A stretch of DNA of 64,000 bases from Streptomyces sp. SCUT-3 (GCF_014083985.1 NZ_CP046907.1:5280501-5344500); one strand, 5' to 3'; shown: positions 1 through 7,577, counted from the first letter of the stretch. Notes: a model not told the origin generated them from the letters alone. A program made the numbers and translations.

Positions 1-2
1 CG

Positions 3-707
3 GCCGCCCTGCACGACGTCCTGGACGGGCGGCCGGTGACCGTGTGGCCCCGGGGCGTACCGGTCGACCGCGACGACCCCGGGGCCGCGCCGTGGGAGGA
101 GGCGGCCCGCCTGCTGGCCCGCCTGCACCGCACCCCCGTCGACGCGCTGCCCGGACCCCTGCCGCCGATGCGCGGCCCGGACAAGGTGGCCCGGGCCCTG
201 CACCGGATGCGCGCGGCCGTGCCACCGACGCCGGCCTCCCGGGCAGTGCTGGCGGCCCACGCCCTGCTGCCCGCCTGGGCCCGCGCACAGGCCGCGCCGC
301 CCCCGGCGGAGTTCCTGTGCCACGGAGACCTGCACCTCGGACAGCTCGTCAGGCACCCCCGGCCCGGGGGCCGGTGGCTGCTCATCGACGTCGACGACCT
401 GGGGACAGGGGACCCGGCCTGGGACCTGGCCCGCCCGGCCTCCTGGTACGCCACCGGTCTGCTTGCGCCCGAGGAGTGGGGGCGCTTCCTGCACGCCTAC
501 CGCCTCGCGGGCGGGCCTGCCGTCCCCGCGGACGGCGACCCGTGGCCGCGCCTGGACGCCCCGGCCCGCGCCCTGACGGTGCAGTCGGCGGCACTGGCGC
601 TCGCCCGGGCCGCCGACCTCGGCCGGGACCCGGACGAGGTCGAGCAGTGCCTGGTGGACGCCTGCGCCCGGATGGGAACCGCCGCGGCCCCTCCCGATGT
701 CCTCTAG
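3..707 (+). CDS. Phosphotransferase (APH/choline-kinase fold), 5' end missing
   Basis: C-terminal part of a small-molecule kinase of the aminoglycoside phosphotransferase superfamily. The reading frame is open to the left edge, so the true start lies outside the window; a GTG at 36 is only an internal candidate. The catalytic-loop (Brenner-type) motif HGDLHLGQL is followed by the metal-binding LLIDVDDLGTGDPAWDLA, which is the family signature, and then a helical C-terminal lobe. The substrate cannot be read from sequence; most chromosomal actinomycete members are not resistance enzymes. It is followed after 39 bases by a small zinc-ribbon gene on the same strand. The family is clear, the substrate unknown. 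Confidence 0.85.
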   Translation, partial: AALHDVLDGRPVTVWPRGVPVDRDDPGAAPWEEAARLLARLHRTPVDALPGPLPPMRGPDKVARALHRMRAAVPPTPASRAVLAAHALLPAWARAQAAPPPAEFLCHGDLHLGQLVRHPRPGGRWLLIDVDDLGTGDPAWDLARPASWYATGLLAPEEWGRFLHAYRLAGGPAVPADGDPWPRLDAPARALTVQSAALALARAADLGRDPDEVEQCLVDACARMGTAAAPPDVL

Positions 708-746
708 GGTGACGCCAGCAGGCGACAGAAGGAGTTGAGCACAGCG

Positions 747-1028
747 ATGCAGTGCCCCAAGTGCCATGCGCCGATGCACACCTACAACCGGAGCGGCGTG
801 CAGATCGAGCAGTGCAACGGCTGCCGGGGGATCTTCCTCGACTACGGCGAGCTGGAGGCGCTGACCCGCCTCGAGTCGCAGTGGACGGGCCAGGCCCCGC
901 CGCCGGCCCCGCAGGCGTACCCGGCCGGCCACGCCGCTCCGCCGCCGCCCGCCTGGGGCGCCCAGCACCACGGCCACCACGGTCACCACGGCCACCGCAG
1001 CTTCGGCCGGATGCTCTTCTCCTCCTGA
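747..1028 (+). CDS. Small zinc-ribbon (zf-TFIIB family) protein
   Basis: A 93-residue protein. It opens with MQCPKCHAPM and has a second cysteine pair, CNGCRGIFLD, giving the CxxC...CxxC zinc ribbon of the TFIIB-type family (PF13453) in the first 45 residues. A proline/alanine linker follows, then a histidine-rich tail (HHGHHGHHGH), which may bind extra metal. I chose ATG 747 because MQCPKC is the usual beginning of this family and AGAAGGAG lies upstream at 727-734; a TTG at 735 is in frame but sits directly against the ribosome site. Function unknown. A bidirectional hairpin separates it from the converging tRNA cluster. Confidence 0.8.
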   Translation: MQCPKCHAPMHTYNRSGVQIEQCNGCRGIFLDYGELEALTRLESQWTGQAPPPAPQAYPAGHAAPPPPAWGAQHHGHHGHHGHRSFGRMLFSS

Positions 1029-1120
1029 ACATCCCGGAACCGGCCCCCGCCCCGACCCGGACCCACCGTGTCGGGCCGGGCCCGGCACGGTCCCGGCCCC
1101 GGACACTGCGACAGCACGAG

Positions 1121-1151
1121 AAAGCCCCCGGCCGGATCGGCCGGGGGCTTT
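1121..1151. terminator. Bidirectional hairpin terminator
   Basis: A perfect 13-bp inverted repeat AAAGCCCCCGGCC / GGCCGGGGGCTTT with a 5-base loop. It lies between the zinc-ribbon gene (+) and the converging tRNA cluster (-). The stem ends only three bases beyond the encoded CCA of the last tRNA-Val, so it fits as terminator of the tRNA transcript. Confidence 0.75.
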
Positions 1152-1154
1152 CGG

Positions 1155-1229
1155 TGGTGGACGATACTGGGATTGAACCAGTGACCTCTTCCGTGTCAGG
1201 GAAGCGCTCTCCCGCTGAGCTAATCGTCC
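1155..1229 (-). tRNA. tRNA-Val(GAC), copy 1, CCA encoded
   Basis: On the minus strand it folds as a cloverleaf: acceptor GGACGAT/ATCGTCC, D arm TAGCTCAGCGGGAGAGC, anticodon stem CTTCC/GGAAG with loop CTGACAC (anticodon GAC), T arm with GGTTCAATCCC, discriminator A at 1158. Bases 1157-1155 read CCA on the tRNA strand, so the 3' end is encoded, unlike the other two copies. It is the promoter-distal member of a five-tRNA cluster. Confidence 0.95.
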
Positions 1230-1257
1230 GGGAAGGCAGGGCCCGTGAGGACCCGAG

Positions 1258-1329
1258 TGCGCGATACTGGGATTGAACCAGTGACCTCTTCCGTGTCAGG
1301 GAAGCGCTCTCCCGCTGAGCTAATCGCGC
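1258..1329 (-). tRNA. tRNA-Val(GAC), copy 2, variant acceptor stem
   Basis: Same body and GAC anticodon as copies 1 and 3, but the acceptor stem is GCGCGAT/ATCGCGC instead of GGACGAT/ATCGTCC: base pairs 2:71 and 3:70 have both changed with pairing preserved. Discriminator A; no CCA is encoded (CTC follows). Confidence 0.95.
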
Positions 1330-1333
1330 CGAG

Positions 1334-1405
1334 TGGACGATACTGGGATTGAACCAGTGACCTCTTCCGTGTCAGGGAAGCGCTCTCCCGCTGAGCTAAT
1401 CGTCC
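1334..1405 (-). tRNA. tRNA-Val(GAC), copy 3
   Basis: Cloverleaf identical in body to copy 1 (acceptor GGACGAT/ATCGTCC, anticodon loop CTGACAC, anticodon GAC). No encoded CCA. Separated by only four bases from copy 2, so it must be processed from a shared precursor. Confidence 0.95.
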
Positions 1406-1430
1406 GTGGAAGCCCCGAGGGACTTCGCAG

Positions 1431-1501
1431 AGGTGGAGACGGGATTTGAACCCGTGTAGACGGCTTTGCAGGCCGTTGCCTCGCCTCTCGGCCACTCCAC
1501 C
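1431..1501 (-). tRNA. tRNA-Cys(GCA)
   Basis: Minus-strand cloverleaf with acceptor GGTGGAG/CTCCACC, anticodon stem ACGGC/GCCGT around loop CTGCAAA (anticodon GCA), T loop GGTTCAAATCCC and discriminator U, the base expected for tRNA-Cys. 71 bases; CCA not encoded. Second in the cluster after tRNA-Gly. Confidence 0.95.
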
Positions 1502-1525
1502 ACCGGAGGCCGGGAGCCTCCTTCG

Positions 1526-1598
1526 AGCGGACGACGGGATTCGAACCCGCGACCCTCACCTTGGCAAGGTGATGCTCTACCAACTGAGCCACGTCCGC
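1526..1598 (-). tRNA. tRNA-Gly(GCC)
   Basis: Minus-strand cloverleaf: acceptor GCGGACG/CGTCCGC, anticodon stem TCACC/GGTGA around loop TTGCCAA (anticodon GCC), T arm GGGTTCGAATCCC, discriminator U. 73 bases; CCA not encoded. First gene of the Gly-Cys-Val-Val-Val transcript; its promoter should lie in 1600-1700. Confidence 0.95.
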
Positions 1599-1731
1599 GT
1601 GTGTCACTCTCCGGGTCACTTCCGTGCCCCGGCGACGTGTTGAACTCTAGCGGATTCTCGGGCCAGCTCAAATTCCGTTTCCGCAGGGTGCCGGGCGGAC
1701 GCCGCCCGAAGTGCCCGTCCGGCGCCGGTCC

Positions 1732-1737
1732 TACACT
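1732..1737 (+). promoter_or_regulatory. -10 box TACACT, leaderless pabB-like gene
   Basis: TACACT ends six bases before the GTG start at 1744 and no ribosome site precedes that codon. The geometry places the transcription start at the start codon, i.e. a leaderless mRNA, which is common in streptomycetes. Inferred from spacing only. Confidence 0.5.
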
Positions 1738-1743
1738 CACCAC

Positions 1744-2805
1744 GTGTCCCACCTCGCCCCCCTCGCCCGCTTCGGCGGCCGCGTCGCCACCGACCTGCGG
1801 GACGTCACCGACGACCCCGCCGCACTGGAGTCCACCGGCTTCTGGGCGGTCGTCGCCGACTTCGAAGGACGCCTGGTCTGCGCCCGCTTCGGGGACGTGC
1901 GGCCGGCGCCCGTCCCCCCGCCCGGCCGCTGGCGCGGACCCGCCCCGCACGAGTGGATCTCCTCCCTGGACCGCGCCGCCTACACGGCCGGGGTCCGCCG
2001 CGTCCGCGAGCACATAGCGGCCGGCGAGGTCTACCAGGCCAACCTGTGCAGGGTGCTGTCCGCGCCCCTGCCGGACCCGGACGCGGCCGACGTCGACGCG
2101 CTCGCCGCCCACCTGGCCGCCGGCAACCCCGCGCCCCACGCGGGCACGGTCCGCCTGCCCGCGCACGGGGTGGAGATCGCCACCGCCTCGCCCGAGCTGT
2201 ACCTGCGCCGCGCCGGCCGCACCGTCACCTCCGGCCCCATCAAGGGCACCGGCCGCACCGCGGCCGACCTGCTGGAGAAGGACCACGCCGAGAACGTGAT
2301 GATCGTGGACCTGGTCCGCAACGACCTCGGCCGGGTCTGCGAGACCGGCTCGGTCACCGTCCCGGGACTGTGCACGGTCGAGCAGCACCCGGGACTGGTC
2401 CACCTGGTCTCCACCGTGCGCGGCCGGCTGCGCGAGGACGCCGGCTGGCCCGAACTGCTCGCCGCCACCTTCCCGCCCGGCTCGGTCACCGGAGCCCCCA
2501 AGGCCAGTGCCCTGCGCATCATCTCCGCCCTGGAGAACGGCCCGCGCGGGCCCTACTGCGGGGGCGTCGGCTGGGTGGACGCCGACCGCGGCACCGGCGA
2601 GATCGCGGTGGGCATCCGCACCTTCTGGGTCGACCGCGCCGCCCCCGGCGGCCCGCAGCTGCGCTTCGGCACCGGCGCCGGCATCACCTGGGGGTCGGAC
2701 CCGCAGCGCGAGTGGGAGGAGACCGAGCTGAAGGCGTCCCGGCTGCTGCGGGTAGCGTCTGGGGCACACCAACCGACAGACCTGGCAGAAGGGACCCCTC
2801 GGTGA
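1744..2805 (+). CDS. pabB: Chorismate-binding enzyme, aminodeoxychorismate synthase component I-like
   Basis: A 353-residue member of the anthranilate synthase I / PabB / isochorismate synthase family. The C-terminal chorismate-binding domain is complete: GPIKGT near residue 164 (its lysine is the PabB-type active-site residue), EKDHAENVMIVDLVRNDLGR around 180-200, and GSVTGAPKAS near 247. It probably amidates chorismate to 4-amino-4-deoxychorismate for folate, because the next gene (start codon overlapping this stop as GTGA) is a PabC-type lyase. No PabA glutaminase is adjacent. I prefer GTG 1744 over the upstream GTG 1711 because of the leaderless -10 box. Anthranilate synthase is the alternative, made less likely by the pabC partner. 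Confidence 0.85.
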   Translation: MSHLAPLARFGGRVATDLRDVTDDPAALESTGFWAVVADFEGRLVCARFGDVRPAPVPPPGRWRGPAPHEWISSLDRAAYTAGVRRVREHIAAGEVYQANLCRVLSAPLPDPDAADVDALAAHLAAGNPAPHAGTVRLPAHGVEIATASPELYLRRAGRTVTSGPIKGTGRTAADLLEKDHAENVMIVDLVRNDLGRVCETGSVTVPGLCTVEQHPGLVHLVSTVRGRLREDAGWPELLAATFPPGSVTGAPKASALRIISALENGPRGPYCGGVGWVDADRGTGEIAVGIRTFWVDRAAPGGPQLRFGTGAGITWGSDPQREWEETELKASRLLRVASGAHQPTDLAEGTPR

Positions 2806-3623
2806 GGATCTGGATCGACGGCGGCCTGCGTGACGCCGGCAGCGCCACCGTCTCCGTGTTCGACCACGGGCTGACGGTCGGCGACGGAGTCTTCGAGACG
2901 GTCAAGGTCGTGGAGGGGGCCGCCTTCGCGCTCACCCGCCACCTCGACCGCCTGGCCCGCTCCGCGAGCGGCCTCGGCCTTCCCGAGCCCGACCTCGACG
3001 AGGTGCGCCGGGCCTGCGCCGCCGTCGTGGAGGACAACCCGCTGCCGCTGGGCAGGCTGCGCATCACCTGCACCGGCGGGGTCTCCCCGCTGGGTTCCGA
3101 CCGGGGCGACGCCGCCCCCACCCTGGTCGTCGCACTCGGCGAGGCCGCCCCGCGCCCGGCCACCACCGCCGTGGTGACCGCCCCGTGGGCCCGCAACGAG
3201 AAGAGCGCGGTCACCGGCCTGAAGACCACCTCCTACGCGGAGAACGTGGTCGCCCTGGCCCACGCCCGCCGGGCGGGGGCGAGCGAGGCGCTGTTCGGCA
3301 ACACCGCCGGGCGGCTGTGCGAGGGCACCGGCTCCAACGTCTTCGTCGTCCTGGACGGCCGGCTGCTCACCCCGCCGCTCGCCTCCGGGTGCCTGGCCGG
3401 CATCACCCGCGAACTGGTCCTGGAGTGGACCGGCGCCCAGGAGGCCGACCTGCCGCTGGAGGTGCTCCAGCAGGCCGAGGAGGTCTTCCTCACCTCCACC
3501 CTGCGCGACGTGCAGGCCGTCCGCCTCGTCGACGGCCGGGAACTGCCGGGCGCCCCCGGCCCGGTCACGGCCAAGGCGATGCGGGTCTTCGACGAGCGCA
3601 GCGGCGCCGACCTCGACCCGTGA
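2802..3623 (+). CDS. pabC: Aminotransferase class IV, 4-amino-4-deoxychorismate lyase-like
   Basis: A 273-residue fold-type IV PLP enzyme. The start MRIWIDGG and DHGLTVGDGVFETVKV are typical of PabC/IlvE/DAAT. The PLP lysine is K141 in LKTTSYAEN, and EGTGSNVFVV plus LASGCLAGITRE form the phosphate-binding cup. It would split aminodeoxychorismate into p-aminobenzoate and pyruvate. The GTG overlaps the TGA of the chorismate-binding gene and GAAGGGA lies upstream, so the two should be translationally coupled. A branched-chain or D-amino-acid aminotransferase role cannot be excluded from sequence, but the gene pair favours PabC. Confidence 0.85.
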   Translation: MRIWIDGGLRDAGSATVSVFDHGLTVGDGVFETVKVVEGAAFALTRHLDRLARSASGLGLPEPDLDEVRRACAAVVEDNPLPLGRLRITCTGGVSPLGSDRGDAAPTLVVALGEAAPRPATTAVVTAPWARNEKSAVTGLKTTSYAENVVALAHARRAGASEALFGNTAGRLCEGTGSNVFVVLDGRLLTPPLASGCLAGITRELVLEWTGAQEADLPLEVLQQAEEVFLTSTLRDVQAVRLVDGRELPGAPGPVTAKAMRVFDERSGADLDP

Positions 3624-3695
3624 CGGACCGCGCCCGTCCGCCCGGCGGGACCGCGTGACGCCGGAAACCGCGTGACGCCGGCCCGTGAAGAGGGG

Positions 3696-3701
3696 TAGAA
3701 C
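3696..3701 (+). promoter_or_regulatory. -10 box TAGAAC, leaderless GNAT gene
   Basis: TAGAAC ends six bases before ATG 3708 with no purine-rich ribosome site between, again the leaderless arrangement. Inferred. Confidence 0.4.
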
Positions 3702-3707
3702 GCGGGC

Positions 3708-4547
3708 ATGACCACCACACTGCGGCCCTCGGGGCCCGAGGAACGCCTTCCCGGCGGCGGGCGCTCCCGCCGCTTCGAGATCATGGTCAACGGCCGTCCG
3801 GCGGGGGCCGTCGCCGTCTCCGCCGAACCGCAGGCGGGAGGCCTCACGGGCCTCCTGTCCGGCCTGCACGTCGACGCCCCCGACCGCCGTCGCGGCCGCG
3901 GCACGGTCGCGGTGCTGGCCGCGGAGGAGGTGCTGCGCGACTGGGGCTGCGTCCGCGTCGAGGCGTCGGTGCCCGCGGGAGCCGGCGCCGCGCTCGGCAC
4001 GGCGGCCGCCCTCGGCTACACGGAGGGCGCCCGCAACATGATCAAGGCGCTCCCCGCCGAGCCGCCGGCCCTCCCCCCGGGGAGCCGGGCCCGCCCGCTC
4101 GGCGCGGCCGACTACCCGGCCTGGTCGGCCCACGCGCGGGCCGGCTACGCCGACAGCCTCGTCGGGGCGGGCGTGCCCCGGGCCGAGGCGGAGGCCAAGG
4201 CGGTGCGCGACCACGCCGTGCTCCTGCCCGACGGCCCGGACACCGCGGACACCGCGCTGCTCCTCCTCTCCCACGACGGCACCGACGTCGGACACCTGTG
4301 GGTCCGCCTGCGCAACGCCGCCCTGCCCCACGAACCGGCGTGGGTGTACGACGTGGAGGTGGCCGAGGAGCACCGCGGCCGGGGCCACGGCCGCACCCTG
4401 ATGCTGCTCGCCGAGCGGGTCTGCGCCGAGGCCGGGGAGCGGGAGCTGAAGCTCAACGTCTTCGCCACCAACACCCCGGCGGTGCGGCTGTACGAGTCGC
4501 TCGGCTACGCGGTGACCGCGCACCACTTCTCCAAACGGCTGCTCTGA
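3708..4547 (+). CDS. GNAT family N-acetyltransferase, two-domain
   Basis: 279 residues with two acetyltransferase-like halves. Residues 20-130 contain GLHVDAPDRRRGRG, a weak acetyl-CoA loop. Residues 140-279 form a clearer GNAT domain: VYDVEVAEEHRGRGHGRTLM carries the R/Q-x-x-G-x-G/A pyrophosphate-binding loop, followed by NVFATNTPAVRLYESLGY. Only the second half looks catalytically complete; the first is probably degenerate. Substrate unknown. The gene stands alone, converging on the DsbA-like gene. Confidence 0.85.
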   Translation: MTTTLRPSGPEERLPGGGRSRRFEIMVNGRPAGAVAVSAEPQAGGLTGLLSGLHVDAPDRRRGRGTVAVLAAEEVLRDWGCVRVEASVPAGAGAALGTAAALGYTEGARNMIKALPAEPPALPPGSRARPLGAADYPAWSAHARAGYADSLVGAGVPRAEAEAKAVRDHAVLLPDGPDTADTALLLLSHDGTDVGHLWVRLRNAALPHEPAWVYDVEVAEEHRGRGHGRTLMLLAERVCAEAGERELKLNVFATNTPAVRLYESLGYAVTAHHFSKRLL

Positions 4548-4553
4548 CCCCGC

Positions 4554-4577
4554 GGGCCGCCGGGCCGCCGGGCCGCC
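4554..4577. repeat. 3 x 8-bp direct repeat GGGCCGCC
   Basis: Three contiguous perfect GGGCCGCC units in the convergent space after the GNAT gene. Short and probably replication-slippage prone; no function evident. Confidence 0.7.
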
Positions 4578-4597
4578 GGGAGCGGGGGCGGCCCCGC

Positions 4598-4622
4598 CGG
4601 GCGCGGGGACGGGCCCCGCCCG
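4598..4622. terminator. Imperfect GC-rich hairpin between convergent genes
   Basis: CGGGC..GGGG pairs with CCCCGCCCG with a two-base bulge, between the GNAT (+) and DsbA-like (-) stop codons. Position suits a shared terminator, but no U-tract is present and the fold is only moderate. Confidence 0.35.
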
Positions 4623-4623
4623 G

Positions 4624-5142
4624 TCAGGCCCCCGGCCCCCGGCCGAGCAGGCCGTCGACGGCCTGCTCGATCCGCTCGCGCAGGCCCTCCTGGCTCTTGC
4701 TGCCGTCGAGGACCTGCCCGCCGACCACGTACGTCGGAGTCCCCGCGATGCGCATCGCCTTCCCCTCCGCCTGGTCGGTGTCGACCACCAGGATGTGCCG
4801 GCCGTCGATCAGCGAGGTCTCCAGTTCCCCGGCGTCCAGGCCGAGGTCGCGGGCGGTCTCTACCAGCACATCCTCCCCGCGCGAGGCCAGCTCCTCCACC
4901 CGGGCCAGCAGGGCCTCCACGTAAGGCCAGGCGCGCCCCTGCACGGCGGCCTCCTCGGCCGCCTGCGCCGCGGCGAAGGCGTACTTGTGCTTCTCCAGCG
5001 GGAAGTGCCTCAGCTGGATCTCCAGGGCGCCGCCGTAGCGGGCGCGAAGGGCGTGCAGGTCCTCCAGTGCGCTGCGGCAGTCGGGGCACTGCAGGTCGCA
5101 CCAGATCTCGAGGAGTACGGGACGGGGATTGGCTTCACTCAT
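4624..5142 (-). CDS. DsbA family thioredoxin-fold oxidoreductase
   Basis: 172 residues. The start MSEANPRPVLLEIWCDLQCPDC has a CPDC redox motif at the head of a thioredoxin fold; a helical insertion (residues 50-110) and the cis-proline segment AGTPTYVVGG near 135 complete the DsbA/FrnE-like pattern. No signal peptide is seen, so it is probably cytoplasmic or linked to thiol stress. I chose ATG 5142 because GGGAGA lies nine bases upstream; the frame is open further upstream but those codons are unlike the family. It is divergent from a small membrane protein gene. Confidence 0.85.
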   Translation of the reverse strand: MSEANPRPVLLEIWCDLQCPDCRSALEDLHALRARYGGALEIQLRHFPLEKHKYAFAAAQAAEEAAVQGRAWPYVEALLARVEELASRGEDVLVETARDLGLDAGELETSLIDGRHILVVDTDQAEGKAMRIAGTPTYVVGGQVLDGSKSQEGLRERIEQAVDGLLGRGPGA

Positions 5143-5338
5143 GGAAGGAAGTCTCCCAGCCGGCGGCGTGCCCTTCGCCCCCCGGGAACGCTTCGCCCGT
5201 TCCTGGTCCATTCCCGGTCCGCCGTGGCGTCGGCGCCCGCCCGCGGGGCAGGATGGAGGAAGGCACTGTCCACGGGGGTCGGGAGGTCCGGGTGTCCGCG
5301 AGTCGCGCAGCCGCCGGCTGCGGAGAAGGGGGTCCGCC

Positions 5339-5821
5339 GTGCTGACCTCGACCGTGTGCGTCGCCCTGTCCGCGGCGGGCCTGGTGGTGGCCCTGCTCAC
5401 CGCGTGGCGGAGGCGTTTCTCCGCGGCGGCGCGGATCGCCGCAGTGGCCCTGCTCCCGGTGGGCCTCTACCTGACCGGGCTGGTCTCGGTGGCGAGCCGG
5501 ATCGTCTCGGCCCTCGGCCGCTGGGCCGCGGACCTGGTCCTGGACCCGGGCGTGTGGGCGGGCTTCGCGGTGCTGGCGGTCTCGGTGCTCCTGTACACGG
5601 CGGGCCGCGTCGGACGGCGGCGCACCGCACGGCGCACCGCGGGCGAACGGGGCGCGGGCGCGGTGACGGCCGCCCCCGGCGCCTCCGCGCAGGCGCTGGG
5701 CCGCGGCGCGAGCCCCGCGGCCGAATCCGCGCCGAAACCGGGGCGCAAGGCGCCGAAGGACGATGATCCTCTCGCCGGGTTCGAGGAGATCGAGGAGATC
5801 CTGCGGCGCAGGGGAATCTGA
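5339..5821 (+). CDS. Small integral membrane protein, unknown
   Basis: 160 residues. Three hydrophobic stretches (about residues 5-25, 30-55 and 65-90) are followed by an Arg/Ala/Pro-rich cytoplasmic tail ending in an acidic motif, DDDPLAGFEEIEEILRRRGI. GTG 5339 is preceded by GGAGAAGGGGG, a good ribosome site. I do not recognise a family. The charged C-terminal helix looks like a protein-contact element. It is expressed divergently from the DsbA-like gene and has no operon partner. Confidence 0.7.
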   Translation: MLTSTVCVALSAAGLVVALLTAWRRRFSAAARIAAVALLPVGLYLTGLVSVASRIVSALGRWAADLVLDPGVWAGFAVLAVSVLLYTAGRVGRRRTARRTAGERGAGAVTAAPGASAQALGRGASPAAESAPKPGRKAPKDDDPLAGFEEIEEILRRRGI

Positions 5822-6016
5822 GCCGGACGACCGGCGGCCCCGGGCGGGCGGTGCCGGCCCGCCGTGCGGGCCGGTCGCCCCGGGGGGAGGCCGGCCGTTT
5901 CACCGGGTGATCACGGCTGGGCCATGATGCGGCGCGGAAGGGCACCGCCCGCCGCCCGCAGCGGCGCACCCGGGCCCTCCGCACCGCACATCCCATGACA
6001 CCGAAGGCCGAGTTCA

Positions 6017-6136
6017 ATGAACGACGAGCCGCGCGGGTGCCTCTTCGCGCTCTCCCAACCGCCCCTGATGCTGTTCCTCGGCGTGATCAGCAGCCTGCTG
6101 TTCTGCGGAGCGGCCTACGACATGCTCCTGCTGTGA
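6017..6136 (+). CDS. Very small membrane protein (39 aa), unknown
   Basis: A short open frame beginning MNDEPRGCLFALSQPP, followed by one continuous hydrophobic segment (LMLFLGVISSLLFCGAAYD, about residues 17-35), predicting a single-pass membrane peptide. GAAGG lies nine bases before the ATG. It sits between a membrane protein gene and the converging CGNR gene and fills what would otherwise be an empty interval. Supported by start signal and hydropathy only. Confidence 0.5.
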   Translation: MNDEPRGCLFALSQPPLMLFLGVISSLLFCGAAYDMLLL

Positions 6137-6161
6137 TGCCCACTGCCGCGACCGGGCCGGT

Positions 6162-6743
6162 TCAGGCCCCCGGGCCCGCGGGGGAGGGGACCGCCGCGCT
6201 CCGCCTGCGGGCCCGGTAGGCCGCCACGTGGAGACGGTTGCCGCAGGTGCGGCTGGAGCAGTAGCGGCGCGAGCGGTTGCGGGACAGGTCGACGAAGATC
6301 CGCCGGCAGTCCGGGGCCTCGCACCGGCGCAGCCGCTCCCGCTCCCCGGCGACGACCAGGAAGGCCACGGCCATGCCGCAGTCCGCCCCCAGGTGGTCGG
6401 CGAGGGAGGCCCCCGGGGCGAAGTAGTGCACGTGCCAGTCGTAGCCGTCGTGGTCGGTGATCCGGGGGGTGGTGCCCGCCGCGGCCACCATGGTGTTGAG
6501 CAGCCGGGCCGCCTCCCGGTCGGAGTCGGCCCGGAGCACCTCGGCGAACCGCTCGCGCAGCCCGCGCACCGCCTTCAGGTCGGTCTCGTCCAGCACTCCG
6601 ACGTCGCTGATCCGGTTGTTCCGCACGAACTCCCTCAGCGCGCCGACGTCGGTGAGCAGGTCGCCTCCGCCGGACTCGGGTGCGGTGTTGAGCAGGTCCA
6701 CCACGCAGTCGAGGGCGCACCGGGTGTCGTGGCTGATCAGCAC
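6162..6743 (-). CDS. CGNR zinc-finger domain protein (ABATE family), probable regulator
   Basis: 193 residues. The N-terminal 140 residues match the stress-induced ABATE-type domain found with CGNR fingers (DTRCALDCVVDLLNT start, WHVHYF core). The C-terminal zinc finger has C-x4-C (CEAPDC), YCSSRTCGNR with the diagnostic CGNR, and a basic helix RLHVAAYRARRR. CGNR proteins are predicted DNA-binding transcriptional regulators of unknown ligand. Its stop is 25 bases from the tiny membrane ORF; upstream lies ssgB on the same strand, with a 243-base gap. Confidence 0.88.
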   Translation of the reverse strand: MLISHDTRCALDCVVDLLNTAPESGGGDLLTDVGALREFVRNNRISDVGVLDETDLKAVRGLRERFAEVLRADSDREAARLLNTMVAAAGTTPRITDHDGYDWHVHYFAPGASLADHLGADCGMAVAFLVVAGERERLRRCEAPDCRRIFVDLSRNRSRRYCSSRTCGNRLHVAAYRARRRSAAVPSPAGPGA

Positions 6744-6986
6744 GGGCGGCTCCCTGGCCGTTCGGGCAACGTCGACCCGCGACTCTATCCGTTGTCCGCG
6801 TCCGTTGTCCGCCGTGCGCCGACACCCGCGCGATCCTGCCCCCGGCCGTGCCGGAACCGCCGCCGTGCCCGCACGGCGGCGGTTCCCCGGCGACTGCCGG
6901 TGTGGCCCGACTCGAGCCGTACCCCCGAGTAGGACGGCAACGAGCGGTGGTCCGTGGCCGGCGGCGGCGAGACCGCCGGGGGACCG

Positions 6987-7400
6987 TCAGCTCTCGGCGA
7001 GGATGTGGGAGAGCTCGGTGTCCAGGTCGAAGTGGCGGTGCTCGGTACCGGGGGGAACGGCGGCGTCGGTCCTCTTCAGGAACGATTCCAGGGCTCGGGC
7101 GGGGGCTTCCAGGAGTGCTTCGCCCTCCGGGGAGCTCAGGGCGATGCAGACCACCCCCTGGCCGTGGCTGCGCGACGGCCAGACGCGGACGTCGCCCGTG
7201 CCGGTGGGGCGGTGCAGCCCCTCGGCCAGGAGGTCGCGGGCGAAGACCCACTCGACCGTCTCCTCGGCACCGGTGTGGAAGGTGGCGTGCACGGCATAGG
7301 GATCGGCCGTGTCGTACCGCAGGCCCGCGGGCACGGGCAGTGACGACTCGCTCGACACAACGAGGCGCAGGTGCAGCTCACAGCTGACCGTGGTGTTCAT
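6987..7400 (-). CDS. ssgB: Sporulation-specific cell division activator SsgB
   Basis: 137 residues. The sequence (start MNTTVSCELHLRLVVSSESS, end DTELSHILAES) is, from memory, almost identical to Streptomyces SsgB, the most conserved SsgA-like protein. SsgB localises early to future septum sites in aerial hyphae and, with SsgA, recruits FtsZ for sporulation division. ATG 7400 gives exactly the family length; GAAAGG lies 11 bases upstream. The gene is a strong marker of a sporulating streptomycete. It has its own upstream region, divergent from the TIGR02611 gene, as expected for developmental control. Confidence 0.97.
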   Translation of the reverse strand: MNTTVSCELHLRLVVSSESSLPVPAGLRYDTADPYAVHATFHTGAEETVEWVFARDLLAEGLHRPTGTGDVRVWPSRSHGQGVVCIALSSPEGEALLEAPARALESFLKRTDAAVPPGTEHRHFDLDTELSHILAES

Positions 7401-7577
7401 AAGCGCCAGGGCCTTTCGCTCAGTGTGCGCTCGGGGATTCGCACGTCGGCGAAATCGACATGCCACCTGCGGGGACGTTGTAAACCCCTCTGAGACGATT
7501 GCCGGGCTTCGGGTACCTCGTCCGGCCCAGTACTCCTTTGGGACGCAACCGCCGTTCCGGTGATGGCGCCCCTCCGG

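Noticed and set aside
36-707. Antibiotic resistance gene
   Set aside because: The phosphotransferase fold is broad and the protein is partial; nothing shows an aminoglycoside substrate.
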